Translations under genes and position numbers: made by a program
Shown here: one piece after another, positions 1 through 7,105 of the stretch
Numbering within the stretch: the stretch's first letter is position 1
Layout of the letters: every line of letters starts with the position of its first letter
NCBI GenBank assembly: GCA_904395335.1
Contig: CAJFNR010000004.1
Span: forward strand, 92,604-156,603
Length of the DNA: 64,000 nt
Origin: Candidatus Avimonas narfae
GTDB lineage: Bacteria; Bacillota; Clostridia; Oscillospirales; Acutalibacteraceae
Direction of reading: 5' to 3'
The notes under the pieces: generated by a model
The model's input: the letters and a program-made list of their open reading frames with translations, nothing else
Databases searched by the model: none
What the model was told of the DNA's origin: nothing

Positions 1-2
1 CC

Positions 3-368
3 GATGAGTTCGTCCCGCCGGACGGAGTGATCCTTCCCGAAACGGAATATGTCCTTCGGGAAGGGGACACTGTATTTGACATTCTGGATCGGGCGGTACG
101 GTATAACCGTATCCAGATGGAATATCAGGGCGCAGATAAAAACAGCTTCGGCAGCGTGTATATACAGGGCATTCACTATCTGTACGAGTTTTCCTGTGGC
201 CCGTTGTCCGGCTGGATGTACCGGGTTAACGGGGAGTTTCCCAACTATGGCTGTTCAAAATACGAACTGGAGGACGGAGATGTGATCGAGTGGGTATATA
301 CCTGTGATTTAGGGAAGGACGTCGGCTGCGCCTGGATGGGCAATCAGGGAGAGGAGGCGGCACAATGA
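3..368 (+). CDS. DUF4430 (transcobalamin-like C-terminal) domain protein, 5' end outside window
   Basis: Only the last 121 codons are present. The frame is open to the left edge, and the first possible start in the window (GTG at 27) lies inside the domain, so the true start is upstream. The text EGDTVFDILDRA, then GWMYRVNGEFPNYGCSKY and a closing DGDVIEWVYT, is the DUF4430 fold, related to the C-terminal domain of vitamin B12 binding proteins. Its stop overlaps the next start as ATGA, so it is cotranslated with the ECF transporter. Inferred role: extracellular or lipid-anchored substrate-capture partner of the transporter. A signal peptide, if any, is outside the window. Confidence 0.8.
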   Translation, partial: DEFVPPDGVILPETEYVLREGDTVFDILDRAVRYNRIQMEYQGADKNSFGSVYIQGIHYLYEFSCGPLSGWMYRVNGEFPNYGCSKYELEDGDVIEWVYTCDLGKDVGCAWMGNQGEEAAQ

Positions 369-1303
369 ATACCTTTGCTTCCTATCACCCCGCTGTATTG
401 ATGCTGTATTTTATTGCAGTGCTGCTGATCGCCATGTTTACCCAAAATCCTGTGCTGCTCGCTCTGGCTCTGCTGGGCGGCGTGAGCTTCTGTACTCTAC
501 TGGAACGCCCAAAGGACTTTTTACATAATATGGCCTTTTATATCCCGCTGTTTTTGATGATTGCGATTACTAACCCATTGTTTTCTCACAATGGCGTGAC
601 ACCGCTGTTTTTTCTCAATGGAAATCCGGTGACCTTGGAGGCGGTGCTCTACGGTCTGGACATTGCCGCCATGCTGGTGGCTGTCATGTACTGGTTTAAG
701 TGTTACAACCACATTATGACAAGCGAAAAAATCCTGTTTCTGTTTGGCAAAGTGATTCCCAAGCTTTCACTGCTGTTGTCCACGGCGCTGCGGTTTGTCC
801 CGCTGTTCAAGGCGCAGATAAAAAAGATTCATCAGGCACAAAAGGCAATGGGGCTGTATGCCTCAAACAGCTATGTGGATAAGCTGCGCAGCGCCGTGCG
901 GGTTTTCTCCGCCATGCTGACTTGGTCGCTGGAAAATGCAATTGATACGGGAAGCTCCATGAAAGCACGAGGCTATGGACTGAAAGGCCGCAGCCATTTT
1001 GCTTTGTTCCGTTTCACGGCACGGGACGGTTTGCTGTCCGGAGCAGCAGTTTTTCTGCTGGCTTTGGTTCTGCTGGGAACAGCGTTGAAAGAAACTGCTT
1101 TTTCTTTCTATCCAAGGATTACGGCGCTCTCGGCCTCTCCGATTGCTATTTTGGCTTATCTGGCGTTCGGTCTGCTGGTATTCCTCCCCTTTCTTTTGGA
1201 AATAGTGGAAAATATGCGCTGGAAAGCCCTGCTGTCCAGCGTTCCTAAACATGGAGCGTTGTCCCTTTCGGACGCGACGCCCGGAAAGGATGACAAAAAA
1301 TGA
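365..1303 (+). CDS. ECF transporter transmembrane subunit EcfT (CbiQ family)
   Basis: A 312-residue polytopic membrane protein with about six hydrophobic segments and a long cytoplasmic region carrying the family's coupling helices (text around SSMKARGYGLKGR, matching the Ala-Arg-Gly signature by which EcfT grips the ATPases). EcfT links ATP hydrolysis to movement of the substrate-binding S component in the membrane. The start overlaps the preceding stop (ATGA) and the stop overlaps the ATPase start (ATGA), so the four genes form one tightly coupled operon. The vitamin cannot be read from this subunit. Confidence 0.88.
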   Translation: MNTFASYHPAVLMLYFIAVLLIAMFTQNPVLLALALLGGVSFCTLLERPKDFLHNMAFYIPLFLMIAITNPLFSHNGVTPLFFLNGNPVTLEAVLYGLDIAAMLVAVMYWFKCYNHIMTSEKILFLFGKVIPKLSLLLSTALRFVPLFKAQIKKIHQAQKAMGLYASNSYVDKLRSAVRVFSAMLTWSLENAIDTGSSMKARGYGLKGRSHFALFRFTARDGLLSGAAVFLLALVLLGTALKETAFSFYPRITALSASPIAILAYLAFGLLVFLPFLLEIVENMRWKALLSSVPKHGALSLSDATPGKDDKK

Positions 1304-3003
1304 ACTTGTTAGAAATTGAAAATCTGAGCTTTCAATATCCCGATACCGAGAAAAAGGCGTTGGATAATATTTCTTTTACTGTTAAAATCGGAGAGTTTGT
1401 CGTTATCTGTGGCGAATCCGGCTGCGGGAAAACCACCCTGCTGAAAATGCTCAAACGGGAACTGGCGCCTCATGGAGAAAAAAGTGGCAGCATCCGCTAT
1501 CATGATGTGGAGCAGGCTGAACTGGATGACCGAACAGCAGCCTGTGAGATCGGCTATGTGCTGCAAAATCCAGAGAACCAGGTGGTTACCGATAAGGTGT
1601 GGCACGAACTTGCCTTTGGGCTGGAAAGTCTGGGTTTTCCCACCGATGTTATCCGGCGCCGGGTATCGGAAATGGCCAGCTATTTTGGTATCCAGACCTG
1701 GTTCCGCAAAAATACAAACGAGTTGTCCGGCGGGCAGAAGCAGATGCTGAACCTTGCTTCGATCATGGTCATGCAGCCGAAAATCCTGATTTTGGACGAA
1801 CCGACCTCGCAATTAGACCCTATTGCAGCGGCGGATTTCATCGCCACTTTACAAAAGCTGAACCGGGAACTGGGATTGACAATCCTTCTGGTTGAACACC
1901 GTTTAGAAGAAGTTTTCCCCATCGCTGACCGGGTAATGATGATGGAACAGGGAAAAATTCTGCTTTTTGACCGGCCGGAGAAGGTGGGAACCCAACTGCG
2001 GGACATTCGGGCGGATCACCATATGCTGGCGGGCCTGCCCAGCGCCGTGCGGATATTCAACGCGCTGGAAGTAAAGGCACCATGTCCGCTGACCGTTAAA
2101 GAGGGCAGGGATTTCCTGTCCGAGCATTTTGGAAATGTTGTGGATCATCTGGACATCCCGCCTTATACCCACCGGGACGAGGTCGCACTGGAAATGAAAA
2201 ACGTCTGGTTCCGGTATGAGCGGGATCTGCCCGATGTGCTGCGGGGGGTAACCTTTTCGGTATATGAGGGAGAAACTTTCTGTATCCTTGGCGGCAATGG
2301 CACGGGAAAAACCACGACGTTAAGTGTTCTTGCGGGGTTGAACAAGGCTTACCGAGGCAAGACGCTGATCGGCGGCAAAAAAATAGGCGAATACAAGGGC
2401 AGCGCCCTGTACCGTCACAATGTTGCCTTGCTGCCTCAAAATCCCCAAACCGTCTTTCTCAAAAAGACCGTGCGGGAGGATTTTCAGGAAATCTGTAAGG
2501 TGATGGAATATGGAAAGGAAGAACGGCAGACTCTTATAGAAGAAACTGCTGGGAAGCTGGGCATCAGCCATTTGCTGGATAAGCATCCCTATGATTTAAG
2601 CGGCGGTGAACAGCAGAAGGCGGCGCTGGCGAAGATGCTGCTGCTGAAACCGAAAATTCTGTTGCTGGACGAGCTGACCAAGGGAATTGATGCTCATTCC
2701 AAAGAAAACCTGTCCGGCATCCTCTGTGATTTGAAAGCGGACGGAATTACCATTGTGATCGTTACGCATGATGTGGAATTTGCGGCGGTCAACGCCGACC
2801 GCTGCGCACTTTTCTTTGATGGGGAGATCACGTCTATCGACACACCAGCCGCCTTTTTCTCAGATAATAACTTCTATACTACAGCGGCCAACCGGATCGC
2901 CCGGCATCTGTACACCAACGCAGTTACTTGTGAGGATGTGGCGGAACTCTGCCGCTTGAATTCCATAGCGCAGAAGCCGGAAAGCGAGGCCGTTTATGGA
3001 TAA
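1300..3003 (+). CDS. ECF transporter ATPase, fused double ABC domain (EcfA-EcfA')
   Basis: A 567-residue protein made of two ABC ATPase domains. Domain 1 has Walker A GESGCGKTT (about 38-46), signature LSGGQKQ (about 142-148) and Walker B ILILDEP (about 162-168). Domain 2 begins near residue 290 with Walker A GGNGTGKTTT, signature LSGGEQQ and Walker B ILLLDE followed by LTKGID. In most ECF systems the two ATPases are separate; the fused form resembles YkoD-type dedicated transporters. It powers uptake through EcfT. The start overlaps the EcfT stop (ATGA), and the stop overlaps the S-component start by eight bases. Confidence 0.93.
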   Translation: MNLLEIENLSFQYPDTEKKALDNISFTVKIGEFVVICGESGCGKTTLLKMLKRELAPHGEKSGSIRYHDVEQAELDDRTAACEIGYVLQNPENQVVTDKVWHELAFGLESLGFPTDVIRRRVSEMASYFGIQTWFRKNTNELSGGQKQMLNLASIMVMQPKILILDEPTSQLDPIAAADFIATLQKLNRELGLTILLVEHRLEEVFPIADRVMMMEQGKILLFDRPEKVGTQLRDIRADHHMLAGLPSAVRIFNALEVKAPCPLTVKEGRDFLSEHFGNVVDHLDIPPYTHRDEVALEMKNVWFRYERDLPDVLRGVTFSVYEGETFCILGGNGTGKTTTLSVLAGLNKAYRGKTLIGGKKIGEYKGSALYRHNVALLPQNPQTVFLKKTVREDFQEICKVMEYGKEERQTLIEETAGKLGISHLLDKHPYDLSGGEQQKAALAKMLLLKPKILLLDELTKGIDAHSKENLSGILCDLKADGITIVIVTHDVEFAAVNADRCALFFDGEITSIDTPAAFFSDNNFYTTAANRIARHLYTNAVTCEDVAELCRLNSIAQKPESEAVYG

Positions 3004-3697
3004 GGCGATACGTTCTCCCCAAAAAATGATAACCGCCTGCCTTTTGTTAATCGGTGTCCCGCTGATCGTAGTCGGCGGTGCAATGCTTTTTCAGGAAAAG
3101 CATTATGCCTGGATTTCCCTGTGTGTGGCAATATTGTCCTGTCTGCCGTTGTTCATCTGTTTTGAACGCAAAGATTCCACAGCCAAGGAACTGATTACGC
3201 TGGCAGTGTTGGTAGCTGTATCTGCAGCCGGTCGGTTTGCGTTCGCATGGGTACCCGGCTTTAAGCCGGTGACAGCAATTACCGTGATTGCTGCTATGTA
3301 TCTCGGACGAGAGGCTGGCTTTGTTGTGGGCGCTCTGTCGGCAGTGGTTTCCAACTTTTATTTTGGGCAGGGCCCCTGGACGCCTTTCCAGATGTTTGCC
3401 TGGGGCTTTTTGGGCTTTCTGGCCGGTGTGCTGGCGCAGCCGTTGAAACGTCAAAAGATCTGGATGTGTCTGTACGGCGTGCTGGCAGGGGTGTTGTTTT
3501 CTCTGATTATGGATGTGTGGTCCACGCTGTGGGCCGACGGCGGATTTAATCTGTCAAGGTATCTGGCGGCCTGTATTTCCGCCCTTCCCTTTACGATTGA
3601 GTATGCGGTATCCAATGTTATTTTCCTGTTGCTGCTGACGAAACCTATCGGAGAAAAATTAGAGAGAATCAAACGGAAGTATGGATTATTTGGCTGA
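2996..3697 (+). CDS. ECF transporter S component, probable corrinoid type
   Basis: A 233-residue integral membrane protein with about six hydrophobic helices. The text AAMYLGREAGFVVGALSAVVSNFYFGQGPWTPFQMFAWGFLGFLAG, abridged here to its core GAL...SNFYFGQGPWTPFQM, is typical of S components that bind the vitamin. Association with a DUF4430 (transcobalamin-like) gene points to cobalamin or a related corrinoid; that is inference from context. It overlaps the fused ATPase by eight bases and closes the operon. No cobalamin riboswitch can be judged because the operon's 5' end is outside the window. Confidence 0.85.
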   Translation: MDKAIRSPQKMITACLLLIGVPLIVVGGAMLFQEKHYAWISLCVAILSCLPLFICFERKDSTAKELITLAVLVAVSAAGRFAFAWVPGFKPVTAITVIAAMYLGREAGFVVGALSAVVSNFYFGQGPWTPFQMFAWGFLGFLAGVLAQPLKRQKIWMCLYGVLAGVLFSLIMDVWSTLWADGGFNLSRYLAACISALPFTIEYAVSNVIFLLLLTKPIGEKLERIKRKYGLFG

Positions 3698-4102
3698 AGT
3701 TCATTTTTAGAATATGTTGATATCAACGCGGGGATTTTCTAACAGATTTCTAACGGACTTCCGAAAAACGTGTATAATCCGACAAACCGTATCGTAACTT
3801 ATTTCTTGGGTAAAATAGTAAAGATGTGTATTTCAACGGCTCCAGAGGACTTTTGAGTGGCCTCGAAAGCCCTCATTTGCCAAGCGGGTCGGTCTGCCTT
3901 GTAGCGGATCGGCCCGCTTTTCTGTGTTTAGGGGGGATAAATGAGCAGTTGGATATAGCAGTTTCTCTTTCTGTACTTGCCCGAAAAATAAAATAAAAAA
4001 ATTTTTGCAAAGCTTTCCGGTTTGTGGGTATTTGATGTGTTCTGGTTGTGCGAGGAGGCAAAAACAGCCAGCACTCGAATCCGCAAAAAGGAGGGACAGG
4101 TG
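3698..4102 (+). other. Intergenic region between host operon and mobile element
   Basis: About 400 bases with no convincing gene. It contains a GC-rich hairpin (AAGCGGG at 3882-3888 pairing with CCCGCTT at 3913-3919, followed by TT) that may terminate transcription, and a very AT-rich stretch near 3988-4010. GC content and gene type change here from host transporter to mobile-element genes, so the left junction of the integrated DNA probably lies in this interval or just after 5557. No direct repeat matching the right side was recognised by eye. Confidence 0.5.
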
Positions 4103-4531
4103 ATGAATGCTCCCTCCGATGCATACAAACGGCGGATCGTCGAGATGTTCGATTCCTTTTGTAAGACGGTCTCGCGGAATTACAGCCGGAATCTGAAACG
4201 GGCCAAGCGAAACCACGATAAGCATTTTACGCAGGAGCCTGTGGAACTTTTGTTGGAGCTATGGGGCGAGTGGGACGAGTACCCCTCCCATCCATATAGC
4301 CTTTATGTGAACGAGTATCCCTGCGCCATAGAAAGCGAAACCCTATACAACGCGCTTCTTTTTCTTCCGGAGAAACAGCGCATGGTGATCCTGCTGGATT
4401 TCTGGCAGGATTTGCCCGACAAGGAAATTGCAAAGAGGATGGAGGTTGCCACCCGCACCGTATACAACCTTCGAAAACGGGCGTTTGTGGCAATAAAGAA
4501 ATATTATGAGCACCATGGGCGAGATCCCTGA
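4103..4531 (+). CDS. Sigma-70-like RNA polymerase factor of integrative-element type
   Basis: 142 residues from ATG at 4103, chosen because AAAGGAGGG lies just upstream; an earlier in-frame ATG at 4022 has no ribosome site. The C-terminal half holds a region-4-like helix-turn-helix (LPEKQRMVILLDFW, then DKEIAKRMEVATRTVYNLRKRA). Region 2 is not evident, so it may be a regulator with a sigma-4 fold and not a full sigma factor. Such genes sit beside small HTH genes in Tn916/Tn1549-type elements. The next gene starts inside its 3' end (overlap 26 bases). Inferred role: control of transfer or recombination genes. Confidence 0.75.
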   Translation: MNAPSDAYKRRIVEMFDSFCKTVSRNYSRNLKRAKRNHDKHFTQEPVELLLELWGEWDEYPSHPYSLYVNEYPCAIESETLYNALLFLPEKQRMVILLDFWQDLPDKEIAKRMEVATRTVYNLRKRAFVAIKKYYEHHGRDP

Positions 4532-4748
4532 ATTAACCTATGAATTGATACAAAAAGCCACCAACGGCGACCCCGCCGCGCTGGAAATGATCTTGAAGCA
4601 TTATGAGCCATACCATAACGCACTTTCCGCCTATGAAACGGTGGACGCAAACGGGAGGGTTCGCTGCGAGATCGACGAGGATATCAAGGCTCAGATCCAG
4701 CAGCGGCTGGTGTACGCCATTCAACATAAATGGAGGAAGCTGATATAA
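4506..4748 (+). CDS. Small helix-turn-helix protein of integrative-element type
   Basis: 80 residues. IPELTYELIQKATNGDPAALEMILKHYE and a C-terminal DIKAQIQQRLVYAI match the small HTH/sigma-region-2-like proteins that accompany the sigma-like gene in Tn1549-type integrative elements (the Orf8-like family). A second in-frame ATG at 4515 (MGEIPELTYE) is an equally possible start; neither has a strong ribosome site, and the 26-base overlap with the upstream gene suggests translational coupling. Its stop TAA shares one base with the next ATG. Role inferred as partner of the upstream sigma-like protein. Confidence 0.7.
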   Translation: MSTMGEIPELTYELIQKATNGDPAALEMILKHYEPYHNALSAYETVDANGRVRCEIDEDIKAQIQQRLVYAIQHKWRKLI

Positions 4749-5557
4749 TGACGATTCCCGACCTCTTTGATTTCGCCTTTATCCCCTCCTGGCATTTGCA
4801 GCTCGACGAGCTGGCCGAGCTGGCGCTGCCGGAAGCATGGCGATTCAAGCACCCGGAGCATTTCCCGAAAAATCCCGATACCCATATTTTAGAACGATAT
4901 ATTCAAAGTGTTTTTAGAAAGCAAGCGATTGATTATGATGCCGAGACAGATTTTAAGAAAAAGCAAGCCATTTTTCATTTTGAGAACGAGTTTTGCTGTT
5001 TTCACACCGGCCTGTATACCCGGAACTATAAAGGAATATATGCCTGTTTTGACCGAAACAAAAAGACCGATTCTTTACTCAAGTGGTTTTTCAAAGGCTT
5101 TGCGGACGAGTACTCCCCACTTTTGCGGTATGTTTCCCCGCTGCCTGAGAAGCCCCTCTATCAAATGCCGTTACAAGGTATTCATTATTTTTCAGACTGG
5201 CCGATACGGGTCAACGTGGAGCATATCCTCGGCGACCCGGCAAACATGGAGCGACTGCCCGCAGAGATCCGGAATAACCGGAATCTGCCTTTGCTGTTAG
5301 AAACAGCGGTGGAGCTGGCCCGGCGTCAGGCAACCATCACTCCCGGAATCGTGGTTCCCCAGGTATACCAGCAGCGCGTCCAGTTTTTGCTGCCGCTGTG
5401 CCTGCAGAATATGGAGCAGCCGGATCTGGCTATGACGCTCCGACCCATGGACGGGTACTATATGGGATATACCTGCCTGACGCTGCAAATGGCGTATGCC
5501 AACGCACGGCTTCTGGCGCGGCCCACTGCGCCGTGGCTGCTGTCGCTTGTGGAGTAG
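4748..5557 (+). CDS. DUF3825 domain protein
   Basis: 269 residues. The ATG at 4748 is preceded by TGGAGGAAGC and overlaps the upstream stop by one base. The protein has the layout of DUF3825: an N-terminal WRFKHPEHF.KNPDTHILERYIQ region, a central CFHTGLYTRNYKGIYACF strand-rich part and a C-terminal helical part. DUF3825 proteins have been linked by comparative work to RNA/nucleotide-associated systems, but no catalytic motif is obvious here. No signal peptide or membrane helix. It is the last gene before the terminator-containing leader of the prophage early operon, so it may belong to the host element and not to the phage. Confidence 0.65.
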   Translation: MTIPDLFDFAFIPSWHLQLDELAELALPEAWRFKHPEHFPKNPDTHILERYIQSVFRKQAIDYDAETDFKKKQAIFHFENEFCCFHTGLYTRNYKGIYACFDRNKKTDSLLKWFFKGFADEYSPLLRYVSPLPEKPLYQMPLQGIHYFSDWPIRVNVEHILGDPANMERLPAEIRNNRNLPLLLETAVELARRQATITPGIVVPQVYQQRVQFLLPLCLQNMEQPDLAMTLRPMDGYYMGYTCLTLQMAYANARLLARPTAPWLLSLVE

Positions 5558-5628
5558 CATAATGGTCTGGAAATAGAGGGGTCAACCCGCTGCGCCCTCC
5601 GGCGCGGTGTTTTGATAAGAATATGAAT

Positions 5629-5711
5629 GGAGCCCGATGGGCGGCACTTAGGTGCTGTCTGTCGGGCTTCTTTTTTTGCGTTTATGGCCTAAGTGCCGCT
5701 TGCCGGGCTCC
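5629..5711 (+). promoter_or_regulatory. Terminator/antiterminator-like leader
   Basis: A larger hairpin competes with the terminator at 5631-5677. GGAGCCCG (5629-5636) can pair with CGGGCTCC (5704-5711), and GCGGCACTTAGG (5641-5652) pairs perfectly with CCTAAGTGCCGC (5688-5699). Forming this 20-bp structure consumes the 5' arm of the terminator, so the two folds exclude each other. The long hairpin ends just before the AAGGAGC ribosome site of the next gene. This is the architecture of a transcription attenuator; the ligand or protein that would switch it is unknown. Confidence 0.55.
5631..5677 (+). terminator. Intrinsic terminator, part of an attenuator-like leader
   Basis: AGCCCGA (5631-5637) pairs with TCGGGCT (5662-5668), with inner GGCAC/GTGCT pairing, followed by a run of seven T (5671-5677). 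A full rho-independent terminator placed between the DUF3825 gene and the sigma-like gene at 5726. Confidence 0.8.
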
Positions 5712-5725
5712 GGAAGGAGCAAGGC

Positions 5726-6118
5726 ATGAAAATCCGGTATGAATTTACAAACGGTGAAATTTCTGAAATCGAGGTGGATGAGAGCCTTGGTGAACTGCTG
5801 GTGGAGTTAGACCGGCAGGCGTACAACAACGACCATAAGGAAACCCGCCGCCATACCTCCCTCGACGGGATGGAGTACGAGGGGGCGCTGTTCGCCGCCC
5901 CTGACGATCCGGCGGCAGAAGTGCTGCGGAGGGAGGACGCGGCCCGGCTGCTGCGGGCCATGGAGGCCCTGACCCCTGCCCAGCGGGAGCTGGTGCGCCG
6001 GGTGTACTTTGAAAATGAGAAAATCACGGATATTGCCCGTGCCGAAGGGATAACAAAGCAGTCGATTCATGAGCGCTTGAGACGAGCTTTGAAAAAAATA
6101 AAAAAATTTTTAGAATAG
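5726..6118 (+). CDS. Sigma-70 region-4-like regulator, start of prophage early operon
   Basis: 130 residues from ATG at 5726 with AAGGAG seven bases upstream. The C-terminal part is a clear sigma region 4 helix-turn-helix (ALTPAQRELVRRVYFENEKI followed by DIARAEGITKQSIHERLRRALKKIKKFLE). The N-terminal 60 residues (IRYEFTNGEISEIEVDESLGE...) match small phage and integrative-element sigma-like proteins. It lacks sigma region 2, so it probably acts as a transcription regulator. It follows the attenuator-like leader and precedes the small gene at 6195. The gene ends in an A/T-rich run. The target promoters may include the repeated leader motif described below, but that is inference. Confidence 0.75.
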   Translation: MKIRYEFTNGEISEIEVDESLGELLVELDRQAYNNDHKETRRHTSLDGMEYEGALFAAPDDPAAEVLRREDAARLLRAMEALTPAQRELVRRVYFENEKITDIARAEGITKQSIHERLRRALKKIKKFLE

Positions 6119-6130
6119 ACCCCTGACTTT

Positions 6131-6190
6131 TGCCTTTCTCGTGGCCTAACAGTGAGAGCAACAAAAACCGGCTCTCAGAAAGGAGAAAGG
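6131..6190 (+). promoter_or_regulatory. Divergent member of the repeated leader motif
   Basis: CCTTTCT (6133-6139) pairs with AGAAAGG (6177-6183), which overlaps the ribosome site AAAGGAG of the gene at 6195. CTAACAG in the loop corresponds to the GTAA-containing loop of the other copies. An inner TGAGAG/CTCTCA stem (6153-6158 with 6172-6177) is special to this copy. Assignment to the family is tentative. Confidence 0.35.
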
Positions 6191-6194
6191 CAAC

Positions 6195-6398
6195 ATGAAC
6201 CACAACCTGAAAATCAGCCTTGCGGCCCCACCGGACAGCGGGGGAATCGTCCGCTGTAAAACGGTGAATCTGCGGGAGAAGCTGCTGCGCCGCTTGCTCG
6301 GCGATACGCGTCGGGTGACGATCATTGTTCCCGGAGGCAGCGTCAAGGCGCTGTCGGTGCAGGAAGTGCCGGAGGTGGGCGGCCATGAATGCGCGTGA
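6195..6398 (+). CDS. Small uncharacterised prophage protein
   Basis: 67 residues, start supported by AAAGGAGAAAGG just upstream. Basic centre (NLREKLLRRLLGDTRRVTIIVPGG) and no recognised family. It lies between the sigma-like gene and the helicase and overlaps the helicase start by 14 bases, so it belongs to the early replication operon. No catalytic motif, membrane segment or cysteine cluster is visible. Function not assigned. Confidence 0.6.
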   Translation: MNHNLKISLAAPPDSGGIVRCKTVNLREKLLRRLLGDTRRVTIIVPGGSVKALSVQEVPEVGGHECA

Positions 6399-6573
6399 GG
6401 AAATCCGCCCGGCGCTGCCCATGCCGATTAAGGCCACGCCCTATCGCCACCAGATCGAAGCGTTCAACTTTGTGTGCGGGCTGTTCGGCCTGCTGCCGGG
6501 AGGTGAACGGGATGGCCCAAGTGAAGTGTGCTTACTGCGGGAAAGTAATCAACAGGAAGCCAAGTCAGATTAA
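6385..6573 (+). pseudogene. Detached N-terminal fragment of SNF2-type helicase
   Basis: ATG at 6385 with GGAGGTGG upstream begins a protein whose first 41 residues (ending YRHQIEAFNFVCGLFGLLPGG) are the Q-motif region of a phage SNF2-family helicase: the PIKATPYRHQIEAF segment normally lies about 50 residues before the Walker A motif. At about 6507-6511 the helicase reading is broken by an HNH endonuclease gene, and the frame then runs on to a stop at 6573 with unrelated residues. The matching remainder of the helicase restarts at 7106. The fragment and the mini-ORF at 7054 are in the same reading phase, which supports a single ancestral gene split by insertion. Confidence 0.7.
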
Positions 6574-7069
6574 ACGCAGCGCAGCCAGCTATTGTTCCCC
6601 GGAGTGTCATAGGCAAGCCATGAAAAAAGGGACAACCGTTCAATGCGACTGGTGCGGTAAGCCTTTTTACAAACCTCCTTCGGCTATGCGCTCAGAAGCC
6701 AACCTTTGCTCTGCGGCCTGCCGTGATCTCTGGCTGGGACGGAGAAATGTAGTGGTGATGAATAAGCCGGGGCATTCCAAAGGCCACAAGGCTCCCCATT
6801 TAACCCGACTGAACTGTAAGCGCAATCCGGCTGCCCGCCTTGCGACAAATCCCTCCCGCGTTTCTTCGTACCGTTATCGCAAAATTGCGGAGAGAAAGAT
6901 TGGCAGGAAGCTCCGCCCCGGAGAGGTAGTCCATCACATCAATGGAAATCGGAGCGACAACAGGCCGGAAAACTTGCAGGTAATGACACGTTCTGAACAT
7001 TCTCGGCTGCACATGATGATTGCAGTTGCGCGGGATAAAGGGGGTGATGCCTTATGTCAAAAGAAATAA
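6512..7069 (+). CDS. HNH endonuclease with two zinc-finger-like motifs, inserted in a helicase gene
   Basis: 185 residues. The N-terminus has two treble-clef-like cysteine sets (CAYCGK...CSPECH and CDWCGK...CSAAC), followed by a basic linker and a C-terminal HNH nuclease (GEVVHHINGNRSDNRPENLQVM, then HSRLH). This layout is found in free-standing and intron-borne phage homing nucleases. Its ribosome site GGGAGGTGA (6498-6506) consists of the codons for the end of the interrupted helicase fragment. The gene fills nearly all of the insertion, leaving no room for a group I intron core. Inferred to be a mobile HNH gene that landed in the helicase. Confidence 0.85.
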   Translation: MAQVKCAYCGKVINRKPSQIKRSAASYCSPECHRQAMKKGTTVQCDWCGKPFYKPPSAMRSEANLCSAACRDLWLGRRNVVVMNKPGHSKGHKAPHLTRLNCKRNPAARLATNPSRVSSYRYRKIAERKIGRKLRPGEVVHHINGNRSDNRPENLQVMTRSEHSRLHMMIAVARDKGGDALCQKK

Positions 7070-7104
7070 TGCGTTCAAAAGGCGCTGCTCTTTTGATGGA
7101 ATGA
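7054..7104 (+). pseudogene. 16-codon mini-ORF holding the helicase residues before Walker A
   Basis: Reads MSKEIMRSKGAALLME then TGA, behind a strong AAAGGGGGTGAT ribosome site at about 7037-7048. GAALLME is exactly the segment that normally precedes MGTGKS in these helicases. Four bases, TGAA (7102-7105), separate it from the in-phase continuation at 7106, creating the stop and a shift. Either a real frameshift mutation, a coupling device that reinitiates at ATG 7106, or a sequencing error. Confidence 0.55.
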
Positions 7105-7105
7105 A

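Noticed and set aside
863..1252. Minus-strand frames opposite the transporter and phage genes
   Set aside because: They have no ribosome sites, consist of low-information His/Gln/Arg-rich text and lie opposite well-supported genes.
6511..7105. Group I intron or intein in the helicase gene
   Set aside because: The HNH frame fills almost the whole insertion, leaving about 40 bases, too few for an intron core. The HNH protein is not in frame with the helicase as an intein would be, and has its own ribosome site.
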